Source: Oxalobacteraceae bacterium OTU3CINTB1 (GTDB taxonomy: Bacteria; Pseudomonadota; Gammaproteobacteria; Burkholderiales; Burkholderiaceae_D). From it: a stretch of DNA of 64,000 nt. The position numbers were made by a program, and so were the translations under genes. Of this stretch, positions 17,703-26,729 are shown piece after piece. The notes beneath the pieces are model-generated. The model did no database searches. It was not told where the DNA came from and was given only the letters and a program-made list of their open reading frames with translations. The first letter of the stretch is position 1, and the number at the start of each line of letters is the position of its first letter. Where the stretch lies: the NCBI GenBank assembly GCA_024123955.1, contig CP099652.1, positions 6,696,001 through 6,760,000 on the forward strand, read 5' to 3'.

Positions 17703-18040
17703 GCGTGATCCCCCGGCTTATTCTCCAGCTTACCGGCAGCAGGTTTGGCCTTCGGCTCCTTCTTGCGGAACATCTCCAGCATGCGCTGCGTGACCAGAAA
17801 GCCGCCGAACACATTGACGGCGGCCAGCGCCACGGCCACGGTGCCGGCAACCTGCCCGATCACGCCCTCGGTGAGCGAGGCGGCCAGCATCGCGCCGACG
17901 ATGATGATCGCCGAAACGGCGTTGGTCACCGCCATCAGCGGCGTGTGCAGCGCCGGCGTGACGGTCCAGACCACGTGGTAGCCGACGTAGATCGCCAGCA
18001 CGAAGATGATGAGATTGATGAGGGTGTGGCTCACTTCCAT
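17699..18040 (-). CDS. pntAB: NAD(P) transhydrogenase subunit alpha part 2 (membrane part)
   Basis: Small integral-membrane subunit corresponding to the C-terminal helices of a full PntA. It has 113 residues with about three transmembrane helices (LINLIIFVLAIYVGYHVV, then AIIIVGAMLAAS and VAGTVAVALAAVNVFGGFLV). ATG at 18040 is preceded by GGAGAC. An in-frame GTG further upstream would run into pntAA and is rejected. It is 11 bp after pntAA and overlaps pntB by 4 bp. Confidence 0.93.
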   Translation of the reverse strand: MEVSHTLINLIIFVLAIYVGYHVVWTVTPALHTPLMAVTNAVSAIIIVGAMLAASLTEGVIGQVAGTVAVALAAVNVFGGFLVTQRMLEMFRKKEPKAKPAAGKLENKPGDHA

Positions 18041-18051
18041 GATGTCTCCTT

Positions 18052-19164
18052 TTATTTTCTTAACAGTTCGCCGCCGGCGCACAGCAAGGTCGCCTTGATG
18101 ATTTCGTCCTCGCGGTCGATCACCAGTTTGTCTTCCTTGTCGATGATCAGCTTGAGGAAATCGAGCACGTTGCGCGCATACAGGGCCGAGGCGTCGGCCG
18201 CCACCAAAGTCGCCAGATCGGGCTCGCCGACGATGTGCACACCATGCTTGACCACCGTTTTATTCAGCTCCGACAGCGGGCAATTGCCGCCCTGCGACAC
18301 GGCCAGGTCGACGATCACGGAACCGGGCTTCATCGCCTTGACCGTCTCCTCGGAGATCAGCACCGGCGCCGGTCGCCCCGGGATCAGCGCGGTGGTGATG
18401 ATGATGTCGGCCAGCTTGGCACGTTCGTGCACCAGCTCCGCCTGGCGGCGCATCCAGTCGGCCGGCATCGGCCGCGCGTAGCCGCCCACGCCCTGCGCGA
18501 TCTCTTTTTCCTCGTCGGTGATGAAGGGCACGTCGATGAACTTCGCGCCCAGCGATTCGACTTGCTCCTTGACCGGCGGGCGTACGTCGGACGCCTCGAT
18601 CACGGCGCCAAGGCGCTTGGCCGTGGCGATGGCCTGCAGCCCGGCCACGCCCACGCCCATGATCAGCACCCGCGCCGCCTTGACGGTGCCCGCCGCCGTC
18701 ATCAGCATCGGCATGAAGCGCTGGTAGGTGTTGGCCGCCACCAGCACCGCCTTGTAGCCGGCGATGTTGGCCTGCGAGGACAGCACGTCCATCGACTGCG
18801 CGCGTGTGATGCGCGGCACCGCCTCGAGCGCGAAGGCTTGAAGGCCGGCCGTGGCCATGGCCGCGTTGTTGTCGGCGTCGAAGGGATTGAGCATGCCGAT
18901 CACCACGGTGCCGGATTTGATCTGTGCGCGTTCTTCCGCATTGGGGGCGCGCACCTTGAGCACCACGTCGGCGCCGTACGCCTCGGCCGCGCCGACGATG
19001 CGGGCGCCGGCCGCCACATAGGCCTCGTCGGTGACCGAGGCGGCCAGCCCGGCGCCCGATTGCACCAGCACTTCGTGTTTGGCTGCCAGCTTCTTGACTG
19101 TTTCGGGTGTGGCCGCGACCCGGGTCTCCCCCGGCCTTGTCTCGGCCGGTACGCTTATTCTCAT
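18052..19164 (-). CDS. pntAA: NAD(P) transhydrogenase subunit alpha part 1 (NAD-binding)
   Basis: Soluble domain I of the transhydrogenase, which binds NAD(H). It shows the AlaDH/PNT N-terminal signature MRISVPAETRPGETRVAATP, the catalytic-loop region AQSMDVLSSQANIAGYKAV and the Rossmann motif VLIMGVGVAGLQAIATAKRLGA. ATG at 19164 has a perfectly spaced GGAGGC. The product has 370 residues. It is the first gene of pntAA-pntAB-pntB, so the promoter should lie in the AT-rich gap 19165-19467. Confidence 0.95.
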   Translation of the reverse strand: MRISVPAETRPGETRVAATPETVKKLAAKHEVLVQSGAGLAASVTDEAYVAAGARIVGAAEAYGADVVLKVRAPNAEERAQIKSGTVVIGMLNPFDADNNAAMATAGLQAFALEAVPRITRAQSMDVLSSQANIAGYKAVLVAANTYQRFMPMLMTAAGTVKAARVLIMGVGVAGLQAIATAKRLGAVIEASDVRPPVKEQVESLGAKFIDVPFITDEEKEIAQGVGGYARPMPADWMRRQAELVHERAKLADIIITTALIPGRPAPVLISEETVKAMKPGSVIVDLAVSQGGNCPLSELNKTVVKHGVHIVGEPDLATLVAADASALYARNVLDFLKLIIDKEDKLVIDREDEIIKATLLCAGGELLRK

Positions 19165-19467
19165 GGTGCCTCCAATGATTAACAAACTGACTAGAATCTA
19201 ACACGGAAACGCGGGCCAGCGGCCGCCCGGGGAACCCATCATACGGAATGTGTATTAATCAATACATGACGCTTTTATCACATCATTTATCACTATTTAT
19301 CATGAAATGCCGTCGAAAATGCTGGTTATGGCGCAAACCACCCAGTCAATCACGGTTTATCCGACCAAACCTTGTTTTTGTTCAACACGAACTCATCTTT
19401 TAGCGCTCGGGGTTTCAAACCAAACGTCCGGAACAGGCTAAAATGTCGGCTCTTTCAAGGATGACTC
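19165..19467. promoter_or_regulatory. AT-rich divergent region between pntAA and the Nudix gene
   Basis: This 303-bp gap is much richer in A/T than its surroundings. It contains a perfect inverted repeat TGTATT/AATACA (19251-19266) and three direct TTATCA repeats at 19275, 19287 and 19297, spaced 12 and 10 bp. These could be regulator or bending sites for the divergent pntAA and Nudix-mnmA promoters. No gene was seen in it. Confidence 0.45.
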
Positions 19468-19965
19468 ATGCCGCGTATCTGGAAACCCTCTGTTACTGTT
19501 GCCGCCATCGTCGAAAAAGATGGCAAATTCCTGCTGATCGAAGAAGAGACCAGCGACGGCATCCGCATCAACCAGCCGGCCGGCCACCTCGACCCGTACG
19601 AGTCGCTCGAGCAGGCCGTGATCCGCGAGACGCTCGAAGAGACGGCCTACGACTTCACGCCGACGGCGCTGGTGGGCATGTACATGTCGCGCTACACCTC
19701 CAACCGCACCGGCGAGGAGGTGACGTATTTGCGCTTCACGTTCTGCGGCACGCCCGGCGCGCAGCACGACCGCCCGCTCGACGAGGGCATCCTGCGCACG
19801 ATGTGGCTCACGCGCGACGAGCTGGCCGCCTGCGCCGACCGTCACCGCAGCCCCACGGTGCTGCAATGCGTCGACGAATACCTGGCCGGGCGCCGCGCCC
19901 CGCTGGAACTGATACAAACACACGCCTCCGTGTTCAAGGAGGCGGTGAGCACCGCTAATGGATAG
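19468..19965 (+). CDS. Nudix hydrolase (NudJ-like)
   Basis: Cytoplasmic Mg-dependent hydrolase of nucleoside-diphosphate derivatives. The Nudix box is GHLDPYESLEQAVIRETLEE, followed by Thr-Ala where most family members have a Gly. The 165-residue length and position right before mnmA match NudJ (phosphatase of HMP-PP and nucleotides) of other proteobacteria. TCAAGGATGACTC precedes the ATG at 19468. The mnmA start is 15 bp downstream, so the two are almost certainly co-transcribed. Exact substrate unknown. Confidence 0.88.
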   Translation: MPRIWKPSVTVAAIVEKDGKFLLIEEETSDGIRINQPAGHLDPYESLEQAVIRETLEETAYDFTPTALVGMYMSRYTSNRTGEEVTYLRFTFCGTPGAQHDRPLDEGILRTMWLTRDELAACADRHRSPTVLQCVDEYLAGRRAPLELIQTHASVFKEAVSTANG

Positions 19966-19980
19966 AAGGCTGGAAAAGTA

Positions 19981-21096
19981 ATGAGCAAGAAAAAAGTCGT
20001 GATCGGCATGTCGGGTGGGGTCGATTCCTCGGTCGCGGCCTGGATGCTCAAGGAGCAGGGCTACGACGTGGTCGGCCTGTTCATGAAGAACTGGGAAGAC
20101 GACGACGACTCCGAATACTGCTCGACGCGCCAGGACTGGATCGACGCGGCCAGCGTGGCCGACGTCATCGGCGTCGACATCGAGGCGGTCAACTTCGCCA
20201 GCGAATACAAGGACCGCGTGTTCGCCGACTTCCTGCGTGAATACCAGGCCGGCCGCACGCCGAATCCGGATGTGCTGTGCAACGCCGAGATCAAATTCAA
20301 GGCTTTCCTCGACCACGCGATGCACCTGGGCGCGGACTTGATCGCCACCGGCCACTACGCGCGCGTGCGCCAGAACGGCGACAAGTTCGAGCTGCTCAAA
20401 GCCGTCGACCACACCAAGGACCAGAGCTACTTCCTGCACCGCCTGAACCAGGCGCAGTTGTCGAAGACCCTGTTCCCGCTGGGCGAAATCCCGAAGACCG
20501 AAGTACGCCAGATCGCCGAGAAACTCAAGCTGCCCAACGCCGCCAAGAAGGATTCGACCGGCATCTGCTTCATCGGCGAGCGCCCGTTCCGCGAATTTTT
20601 AAACCGCTACCTGTCGTACAAACCAGGCCCGATGAAGACCGACGACGGCAAGACCGTCGGCGAGCATGTCGGCCTGTCGTTCTACACGCTGGGCCAGCGC
20701 AAGGGCATCGGCGTGGGCGGCATGAAGGCGTACAAGAACCCGGACGGCAGCAGCGACGCCTGGTACGTGGCGCGCAAGGACGTGGCCAACAACACCTTGT
20801 ACATCGTGCAGGGCCACGAGCATCCGTGGCTGCTGTCGTCGGACCTGCGCGCCGACCAGGCCAGCTGGATCGCCGGCGAAGCGCCGTCGCCACGCGCGAT
20901 GGCCGCCAAGACGCGCTACCGCCAGGCCGACGTGGCGTGCGAGATCGCGCCCGAGGGCGACTCGGACTTCGCGTTGAAATTCATGGATGCCCAATGGGCG
21001 GTCACGCCGGGCCAGTCGGCCGTGCTGTACGACGGCGACGTGTGCCTGGGCGGGGGCATCATCGACAGCTCGACCTTCGCCGGGGGTCAAGTCTGA
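19981..21096 (+). CDS. mnmA: tRNA-specific 2-thiouridylase MnmA
   Basis: MnmA adds sulfur to U34 of tRNA-Lys, -Glu and -Gln. It has an N-terminal PP-loop GMSGGVDSS, a first catalytic Cys in [13 protein letters not shown], a second in [17 protein letters not shown], and [11 protein letters not shown] in the central domain. It has 371 residues. The C-terminus is odd: after [10 protein letters not shown] the last residues (GGQV) and the TGA stop lie inside the palindromic repeat that begins at 21083. The repeat has therefore replaced the native end of the gene, which in relatives usually stops soon after CLGGGII. Function is probably unaffected. Confidence 0.96.
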   Translation: MSKKKVVIGMSGGVDSSVAAWMLKEQGYDVVGLFMKNWEDDDDSEYCSTRQDWIDAASVADVIGVDIEAVNFASEYKDRVFADFLREYQAGRTPNPDVLCNAEIKFKAFLDHAMHLGADLIATGHYARVRQNGDKFELLKAVDHTKDQSYFLHRLNQAQLSKTLFPLGEIPKTEVRQIAEKLKLPNAAKKDSTGICFIGERPFREFLNRYLSYKPGPMKTDDGKTVGEHVGLSFYTLGQRKGIGVGGMKAYKNPDGSSDAWYVARKDVANNTLYIVQGHEHPWLLSSDLRADQASWIAGEAPSPRAMAAKTRYRQADVACEIAPEGDSDFALKFMDAQWAVTPGQSAVLYDGDVCLGGGIIDSSTFAGGQV

Positions 21097-21167
21097 CATT
21101 CGGACACGGCTTCAGCCGTATCGGTTTGCTACGGCCGGCCTCGTGTCCGAATGACAGACTTGACCCC
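21083..21167. repeat. GGGGTCA-type inverted repeat, copy 2 (overlaps mnmA stop)
   Basis: Arms 21083-21108 and 21142-21167 are complementary at 25 of 26 positions around a 33-nt spacer, which itself has CCGTA/TACGG. The left arm is identical to the right arm of copy 1. The element supplies the last codons and stop of mnmA and ends 4 bp before the stop of the convergent receiver gene. Confidence 0.9.
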
Positions 21168-21171
21168 GTTA

Positions 21172-21597
21172 TCAGGCTTCGTCGCCGGCTTCGGGTGGGG
21201 CGTCCTTCTCGGCCATCGCCGCGCGCTGGCGCTTGACCATCGCGATGACGACGTTGCGGATCGTGTTGAGCACCGTGTCGGCCTTGAACGGCTTGACGAT
21301 GAAGCCACTCACGCCCATCGCGTGCGCGGCCTGGATAGTGGCGGCGTCGAATTCGCTCGAGACCATGAAGATCAGGGTCTTGGGCCACTTGGCCTTGATC
21401 TCCTGCACCACGTCCTCGCCGCTTTCCATCTGCTCGCGGGCGATGCAGACGATGTGCGGGTTGAACTTGATCAGGAGTGCCAGGCCGGCGGCGCAGGTGT
21501 GGCTCTGGCCCACCACGTCGTAGCCGCCGTCGAGCAGCACCGTGTTGAGCAGGCCGCGCGCGACCGCGCTGGAATCGATAATGACCGCTTTTAACAT
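21172..21597 (-). CDS. Receiver-domain protein lacking the phosphoacceptor aspartate
   Basis: A stand-alone 141-residue CheY-like fold. It has Asp8 of the acidic pair (the second is Ser9), the switch Ser in FMVSSEFDAA and the Lys in SGFIVKPFKAD. At the phosphoacceptor position, where PDxVLLD is expected, the sequence reads PHIVCIAREQM, giving Ala53. It is therefore unlikely to be phosphorylated normally and may act constitutively, by protein contact or through other ligands. The C-terminal tail is charged and low-complexity. No histidine kinase adjoins it. AAGGTTTGCAAG lies before the ATG. Role unknown. Confidence 0.8.
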   Translation of the reverse strand: MLKAVIIDSSAVARGLLNTVLLDGGYDVVGQSHTCAAGLALLIKFNPHIVCIAREQMESGEDVVQEIKAKWPKTLIFMVSSEFDAATIQAAHAMGVSGFIVKPFKADTVLNTIRNVVIAMVKRQRAAMAEKDAPPEAGDEA

Positions 21598-21635
21598 CTT
21601 GCAAACCTTGTATTATTGAGTGCGCGCGCCACCGG

Positions 21636-22424
21636 TTATTGCCGGTCCCAGGCCAGCATATTCCAGGTCACGCCGACCCGCACATCTGTTTTCAATTGCA
21701 CCAATTGTCTCGAAAGATACAGCATTTCGCGCTCTTTTCGTAGAGTTTCGCCCAGCGTGTCCTTCAGAATGCCGGCCCCGGCCATGATGGCGTCCAGATT
21801 GCCGTAAGTACGCAACAGTCGGGCCGCCGTCTTGACGCCCACCTTGGACACGCCGGGAATCGAGTCGGTGACGTCGCCCATCAGCGCCAGCAGGTCCGGC
21901 AATTGGTCGGCCGGCACGCCCCACTTCTGCTCGACCCAGGCGTGGTCGTGCCATTCGCTCTTGAAATGGTCCCACACGCGCGCGCCGTGGGCGATCAGGC
22001 CGTGCAGGTCCTTGTCGGTGGTGGCGATGGTGGCCTCGCCGCGGCCGTCGGCCAGCCAGCGCAGCACCACGGTGCCGATGACGTCGTCGGCCTCGACCTC
22101 GGGCAGCGAGACCACGTGCATGCCGAAGCCGGCGAGCTTGTCGTAGAACGCCGGCAGCGCCTCGCGCAGCGGCGACGGCATCGGCGCGCGGCCCTCGCGG
22201 TAGCCGGCGTATAAATCGTGGCGCCAGGTGCGCCCGCCGAAGTCGAAAGCCGGCAGCACGTGGGTCGGTTCGTGGTCGTGCAGCAGCGTGCGGAACGACG
22301 ACAGCGCGTGGCGCAGCGCGATGTCGGCCTTTTCGGCGCTATCGGGTTCGGGGCTGGCTTCGTAGACGCGGCGCACGATATTGAGGCCGTCGATGGCAAG
22401 GAGTCGACCCATGTTCAAATTCAT
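21636..22424 (-). CDS. 5'-3' exonuclease / flap endonuclease (Xni-like)
   Basis: Stand-alone homologue of the N-terminal nuclease domain of DNA polymerase I. The acidic metal-binding residues are visible in LLAIDGLNIVRR, VEADDVIGTVV, ATTDKDLHGL and GDVTDSIPGV. The latter runs into the helix-hairpin-helix GVSKVGVKTAARLL. The 262-residue length fits Xni/ExoIX. It probably trims flaps during repair or replication. The start could be 22424 or 22412, and neither has a strong ribosome binding site. It lies between the receiver gene and a GST, all on the minus strand. Confidence 0.88.
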   Translation of the reverse strand: MNLNMGRLLAIDGLNIVRRVYEASPEPDSAEKADIALRHALSSFRTLLHDHEPTHVLPAFDFGGRTWRHDLYAGYREGRAPMPSPLREALPAFYDKLAGFGMHVVSLPEVEADDVIGTVVLRWLADGRGEATIATTDKDLHGLIAHGARVWDHFKSEWHDHAWVEQKWGVPADQLPDLLALMGDVTDSIPGVSKVGVKTAARLLRTYGNLDAIMAGAGILKDTLGETLRKEREMLYLSRQLVQLKTDVRVGVTWNMLAWDRQ

Positions 22425-22467
22425 CCGGGCTTGATCAAGCCGCCATTTTACCCGACGTGGCTTGACC

Positions 22468-23139
22468 TTACTTCAACAACTCATACGGCCCGCCGCGCTC
22501 GATGGCGCGCTGGAAGGCCGGGCGGGCGTGGATGCGCTTGAGGAAATCGGTCAGTTTGGGACGGTTGGCGTCAAGCCCGCCACGGGCGGCGGCAGCCTCC
22601 AATGGAAAACTCATCTGGATATCGGCCGCGCTGAACTCGGCGCCGGCGAACCATGGCGCGGCGGCCAGCTCGTTTTCCAGGTATGTCAGCTGGGCCTCGA
22701 TCTGCGGCAGGATATAGCTGCCCTTGACCTTGCGCGCGATGGCCTTGGCGATCGGCTTGACGAAGAACGGCGCCGGACTGGTCTCGACCCGGTCGAACAC
22801 CAGCTTCATCAGCAGCGGCGCCATCGCCGAGCCTTCGGCGAAGTGCAGGAAATAGGTCCAGCGGCGGCGCTCGGCGGTGCCGGCCGGCGGCGCCAGGCGC
22901 CCGTTGCCATAGGTCTCGACCAGGTACTCGACGATCGCGCCCGACTCGGCCACGACCACGCCGTTGTCGGTGATCACCGGCGACTTGCCCAGCGGGTGCA
23001 CCGCCCGCAGCTCGGGCGGCGCCAGCATCGTCTGCGGATCGCGCTGGTAGCGCACGATCTCGTACTCCAGCCCCAGTTCCTCGAGCAGCCAGAGCACGCG
23101 CTGCGAGCGCGAATTGTTGAGGTGGTGGACAACGATCAT
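22468..23139 (-). CDS. Glutathione S-transferase family protein
   Basis: Cytosolic GST of 223 residues. The thioredoxin-like N-domain (MIVVHHLNNSRSQRVLWLLEELG, then PLGKSPVITDNGVVVAESGAIVEYLV, the glutathione-binding Glu-Ser pair) is followed by an all-helical C-domain with FSAADIQMSFPLEA. ATG at 23139 is chosen because it opens on the family N-terminus; the frame extends 50 codons further without family character. Substrate unknown. Divergent from the glutamate-synthase-like gene. Confidence 0.9.
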   Translation of the reverse strand: MIVVHHLNNSRSQRVLWLLEELGLEYEIVRYQRDPQTMLAPPELRAVHPLGKSPVITDNGVVVAESGAIVEYLVETYGNGRLAPPAGTAERRRWTYFLHFAEGSAMAPLLMKLVFDRVETSPAPFFVKPIAKAIARKVKGSYILPQIEAQLTYLENELAAAPWFAGAEFSAADIQMSFPLEAAAARGGLDANRPKLTDFLKRIHARPAFQRAIERGGPYELLK

Positions 23140-23287
23140 GGTGGTTTCCCGAAAAAGAACGGCCGTGCGCCGCGACCGTGCTAGCTTAGCATTACTGGCC
23201 GCCGCGCGTCGCTGACCGATGGGTAATGGATTCCTGAAAGAAACAGCAGTACACTGATCGCTCCAGCCGCCGCCATCCGGACCGTCC

Positions 23288-24898
23288 ATGAATCTGTTTT
23301 CCCCGCGCTATATCGCCTTCGTCGCCGCCGTCGTCACCCTGCTCGCGTCGCTGGCGCTGGGCGCGCCGTGGTGGATCCCGCTGACCGCCGCCGCGCTCAC
23401 CGTCGTCGGCGTCACCGACCTGCTGCAAACCAAGCGCGCGCTGCGCCGCAACTACCCGATCCTGGCGCACTTCCGCTTCTTCTTCGAAGCGATCCGACCC
23501 GAGATCCGCCAATACCTGCTGGAGGACGACACGGTGGCCGCGCCGTTCTCGCGCAACCAGCGCAGCATCGTGTACCAGCGCGCCAAGATGGACACCGACA
23601 AGCGCCCGTTCGGCACCCAGCTCGACGTCTACGCGCCCGGCTACGAATGGATCAACCACGCCATCGTGCCGGCGCAGGAACAGGGCCACGACTTCCGCAT
23701 CGAGATCGGCAACCACCCGGACTGCCCGCGCGCGCAACCGTATTCGGCCAGCGTGTTCAACATCTCGGCGATGAGCTTTGGCGCGCTGTCGGCCAACGCC
23801 ATCCTGGCGCTCAACGGCGGCGCCAAGGCCGGCGGCTTCATGCACGACACCGGCGAAGGCAGCATCAGCCCCTACCACCGCCAGAACGGCGGCGACCTGG
23901 TATGGGAGATCGGCTCCGGCTACTTCGGCTGCCGCGACGCCGACGGCCGCTTCTCCGAGGCGAACTTCGTCGCCAACGCCACCTCGCCGCAAGTGAAGAT
24001 GATCGAGTTGAAGCTGTCGCAGGGGGCCAAGCCGGGCCACGGCGGCGTGCTGCCGGGCGCCAAGGTGACGATCGAAATCGCCACCACGCGCGGCGTCGCC
24101 CTCGGCGTGGATTGCGTCTCGCCGTCGAGCCACTCCGCGTTTGGCACCCCGCTCGAAATGCTGGCGTTTATTGATAAGCTGCGCAATCTGTCGGGCGGCA
24201 AGCCGACCGGCTTCAAGCTCGCCATCGGCCACCCTTGGGAATTCTTCGGCATCGTCAAGGCGATGCTGGCGACCGGCATCACGCCGGACTTCATCGTCGT
24301 CGACGGCGGCGAGGGCGACACCGGCGCCGCGCCGCTCGAATTCACCGACCATGTCGGCACGCCGCTGCAGGAGGCGCTGCTGCTGGTGCATAACACGCTG
24401 GTTGGCGCCAATTTGCGCGACAAGATCAAGATCGGCGCGTCGGGCAAGATCATCACCGCGTTCGACGTCGCCCGCATCATCGCCATGGGCGCTGACTGGT
24501 GCAACTCGGCGCGCGGCTTCATGTTTGCGCTCGGGTGCATCCAGTCGCAAAGCTGCCACACCGACAAATGCCCGACCGGCGTCGCCACGCAAGACCCGAA
24601 CCGGCAACGCGCGCTGGTGGTGCCCGACAAGATGCTGCGCGTGACACACTTCCATCAGAACACCATGGCCGCACTGGCGCAGCTGATCGCCGCCGCCGGC
24701 CTGACGCACCCGTCGCAGCTCAAGCCGCGCCACCTGGTGCGGCGCATCTCGCCCAACCAGGTCAAGCTGGTGTCGCAGTTGCTGCCGTATCTGGAAGCCG
24801 GACAGTTGCTCGACCCGAGCCAGCTGGCGCGCCTGCCGCCGGTGTTCGGGTTATATTGGCCGATGGCGCAGGCGGAATCGTTCAATCCGCTGTGCTAG
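23288..24898 (+). CDS. Membrane-anchored FMN-binding glutamate synthase-like protein
   Basis: This 536-residue protein corresponds to the FMN/synthase domain of glutamate synthase without the glutaminase domain. Two hydrophobic helices (about residues 7-45) anchor it. Then come SAMSFGALSANAILALNGGA, the central GEGDTGAAPLEF loop and the cluster motif CIQSQSCHTDKC (C-x5-C-x4-C), which in GltS holds a [3Fe-4S] cluster. Similar stand-alone proteins are widespread and their reaction is not established. Genuine glutamate synthase activity is doubtful without an ammonia-producing partner. Divergent from the GST. Confidence 0.85.
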   Translation: MNLFSPRYIAFVAAVVTLLASLALGAPWWIPLTAAALTVVGVTDLLQTKRALRRNYPILAHFRFFFEAIRPEIRQYLLEDDTVAAPFSRNQRSIVYQRAKMDTDKRPFGTQLDVYAPGYEWINHAIVPAQEQGHDFRIEIGNHPDCPRAQPYSASVFNISAMSFGALSANAILALNGGAKAGGFMHDTGEGSISPYHRQNGGDLVWEIGSGYFGCRDADGRFSEANFVANATSPQVKMIELKLSQGAKPGHGGVLPGAKVTIEIATTRGVALGVDCVSPSSHSAFGTPLEMLAFIDKLRNLSGGKPTGFKLAIGHPWEFFGIVKAMLATGITPDFIVVDGGEGDTGAAPLEFTDHVGTPLQEALLLVHNTLVGANLRDKIKIGASGKIITAFDVARIIAMGADWCNSARGFMFALGCIQSQSCHTDKCPTGVATQDPNRQRALVVPDKMLRVTHFHQNTMAALAQLIAAAGLTHPSQLKPRHLVRRISPNQVKLVSQLLPYLEAGQLLDPSQLARLPPVFGLYWPMAQAESFNPLC

Positions 24899-24992
24899 GC
24901 GCCCCTCCACAATAGGAGATGGGAAGGCGCGCGGCACTCCACTACACTCGGCTCTCAGATAATTTTTTAACATTTATCCGGGAGGTCGGAAT

Positions 24993-26714
24993 ATGAGCGC
25001 TACCGCTGCGGACTACATGGCACACACCTTGGCACGGGCTGGCGTCAAGCGCGTGTTCGGCGTGGTCGGGGATTCGTTGAACGGCTTCACCGACGCGCTG
25101 CGGCGCGAACAGGCCATCGAATGGGTGCACATGCGCCACGAGGAAGGCGCCGCCTTCGCCGCCGGCGCCGAGGCCCACTTGACGGGCGAACTGGCGGTGT
25201 GCGCCGGCAGCTGCGGCCCGGGCAATCTGCACCTGATCAACGGCCTGTTCGACTGCCAGCGCAGCGGCGTGCCGGTGCTGGCGATCGCCGCCCACATTCC
25301 GAGCACCGAGATCGGTATCGACTACTTCCAGGCCACGCATCCCGAAAGCCTGTTCAAGGATTGCAGCCACTACGTCGAGCTGGTGTCGAATCCGGCGCTG
25401 CTGCCGCAAATCCTGCATCGCGCCATGCGCATCGCGGTGGCGCGGCGTGGGGTCGCCGTCGTGGTCATTCCGGGCGATGTCGCGCTGCAGCCTTTACACG
25501 CGGCGGCGCCGGCGTGGCTACTGCCGAATCCTCCGGCGCTCATGCCGAACCCGCGCGATATCGATGAACTGGCGGCGCTGCTCAACGGCGCGGAACGTGT
25601 CGCGCTGTTCTGCGGCGCCGGTTGCGCCGGCGCGCACGCCGAAGTCATGGAGTTGGCGCGTACGCTGCAGGCACCCATCGTGCACACCCTGCGCGGCAAG
25701 GAACACATCGAGTACGACAACCCGTACGACGTCGGCATGACAGGTTTGGTGGGCTTCGCGTCCGGCTACAAGGCGATGAAGGGTTGCGACACCTTGCTGG
25801 TGCTGGGCGCCGACTTCCCGTATCGCCAGTTCTTCCCCGAGCAGGCCAAAATCGCGCAGATCGATGTGCGTCCAGAGGCCTTGGGGAACCGCTGCCCGCT
25901 GGCGCTGGGCGTGCTGGGCGGCGTGAAGGAGACGCTGGGCGCCTTGCTGCCCAAGCTGGCGGAGAAATCCGATGGCGGCTTCCTGGCAAACGCACGTGCC
26001 GATTACGCCGAGGCGCGCAAAGACCTCGATAGTTTAGCCGTCATCGACGCCGGCACCCGCGCCATCCATCCGCAGGCCATTACGCGCCTGGTCAGCGAAC
26101 TGGCGGACGACGACGCCATCTTCACCTGCGACGTCGGCACGCCGATCGCCTGGGCGGCGCGCTACCTCAAGGTCAATGGCAAGCGGCGACTGGTAGGCTC
26201 GTTCAACCATGGCTCGATGGCCAACGCCATGCTGCACGCGATCGGCGCGCAGGCGTCGCATCCGGACCGGCAGGTGATTTCGCTGTCGGGCGACGGCGGC
26301 TTCGCGATGATGATGGGCGAGTTCCTCACGCTGCTGCAGCTGGATCTACCGGTGAAGATCATCGTGCTCAACAACGGCACCCTGGGTTTCGTCGAGCTGG
26401 AGATGAAGGCGAACGGCTTCCTCGACACCGGTTGCGATTTGAAGAATCCGAATTTCGCCGCCATGGCCGAGGCGATGGGCATCAAGGGCATGCGGGTGGA
26501 AGACCCGCAGGCGCTGGAGGGCGCGCTGCGCGAGGCGCTGGCCCACGACGGGCCGGTGCTGGTCGATGTGGTGAGCGCGCGCCAGGAGTTGATCATGCCG
26601 CCGCACGCGACTTTGGACGAGGCGCACAAATTCGGCCTGTTCATGATCAAGGCGGTGCTCGATGGCCGCGCGGGTGAGCTGATCGATCTGGCGAAGGTCA
26701 ATCTGCTGCGCTAG
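24993..26714 (+). CDS. poxB: Pyruvate dehydrogenase (quinone) PoxB
   Basis: PoxB is a peripheral membrane flavoprotein that oxidatively decarboxylates pyruvate to acetate and CO2, passing electrons to quinone. The three ThDP-enzyme domains are present: the N-terminal PYR domain with catalytic Glu in RHEEGAAFAAGAEA, a central FAD-binding domain and a C-terminal PP domain with GDGGFAMMMGEF...VLNNGTLGFVELE. At 573 residues it has the normal length. GGGAGG lies before the ATG at 24993. It stands alone, convergent with brnA. Confidence 0.93.
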   Translation: MSATAADYMAHTLARAGVKRVFGVVGDSLNGFTDALRREQAIEWVHMRHEEGAAFAAGAEAHLTGELAVCAGSCGPGNLHLINGLFDCQRSGVPVLAIAAHIPSTEIGIDYFQATHPESLFKDCSHYVELVSNPALLPQILHRAMRIAVARRGVAVVVIPGDVALQPLHAAAPAWLLPNPPALMPNPRDIDELAALLNGAERVALFCGAGCAGAHAEVMELARTLQAPIVHTLRGKEHIEYDNPYDVGMTGLVGFASGYKAMKGCDTLLVLGADFPYRQFFPEQAKIAQIDVRPEALGNRCPLALGVLGGVKETLGALLPKLAEKSDGGFLANARADYAEARKDLDSLAVIDAGTRAIHPQAITRLVSELADDDAIFTCDVGTPIAWAARYLKVNGKRRLVGSFNHGSMANAMLHAIGAQASHPDRQVISLSGDGGFAMMMGEFLTLLQLDLPVKIIVLNNGTLGFVELEMKANGFLDTGCDLKNPNFAAMAEAMGIKGMRVEDPQALEGALREALAHDGPVLVDVVSARQELIMPPHATLDEAHKFGLFMIKAVLDGRAGELIDLAKVNLLR

Positions 26715-26729
26715 CCGACGCTTGTGACG

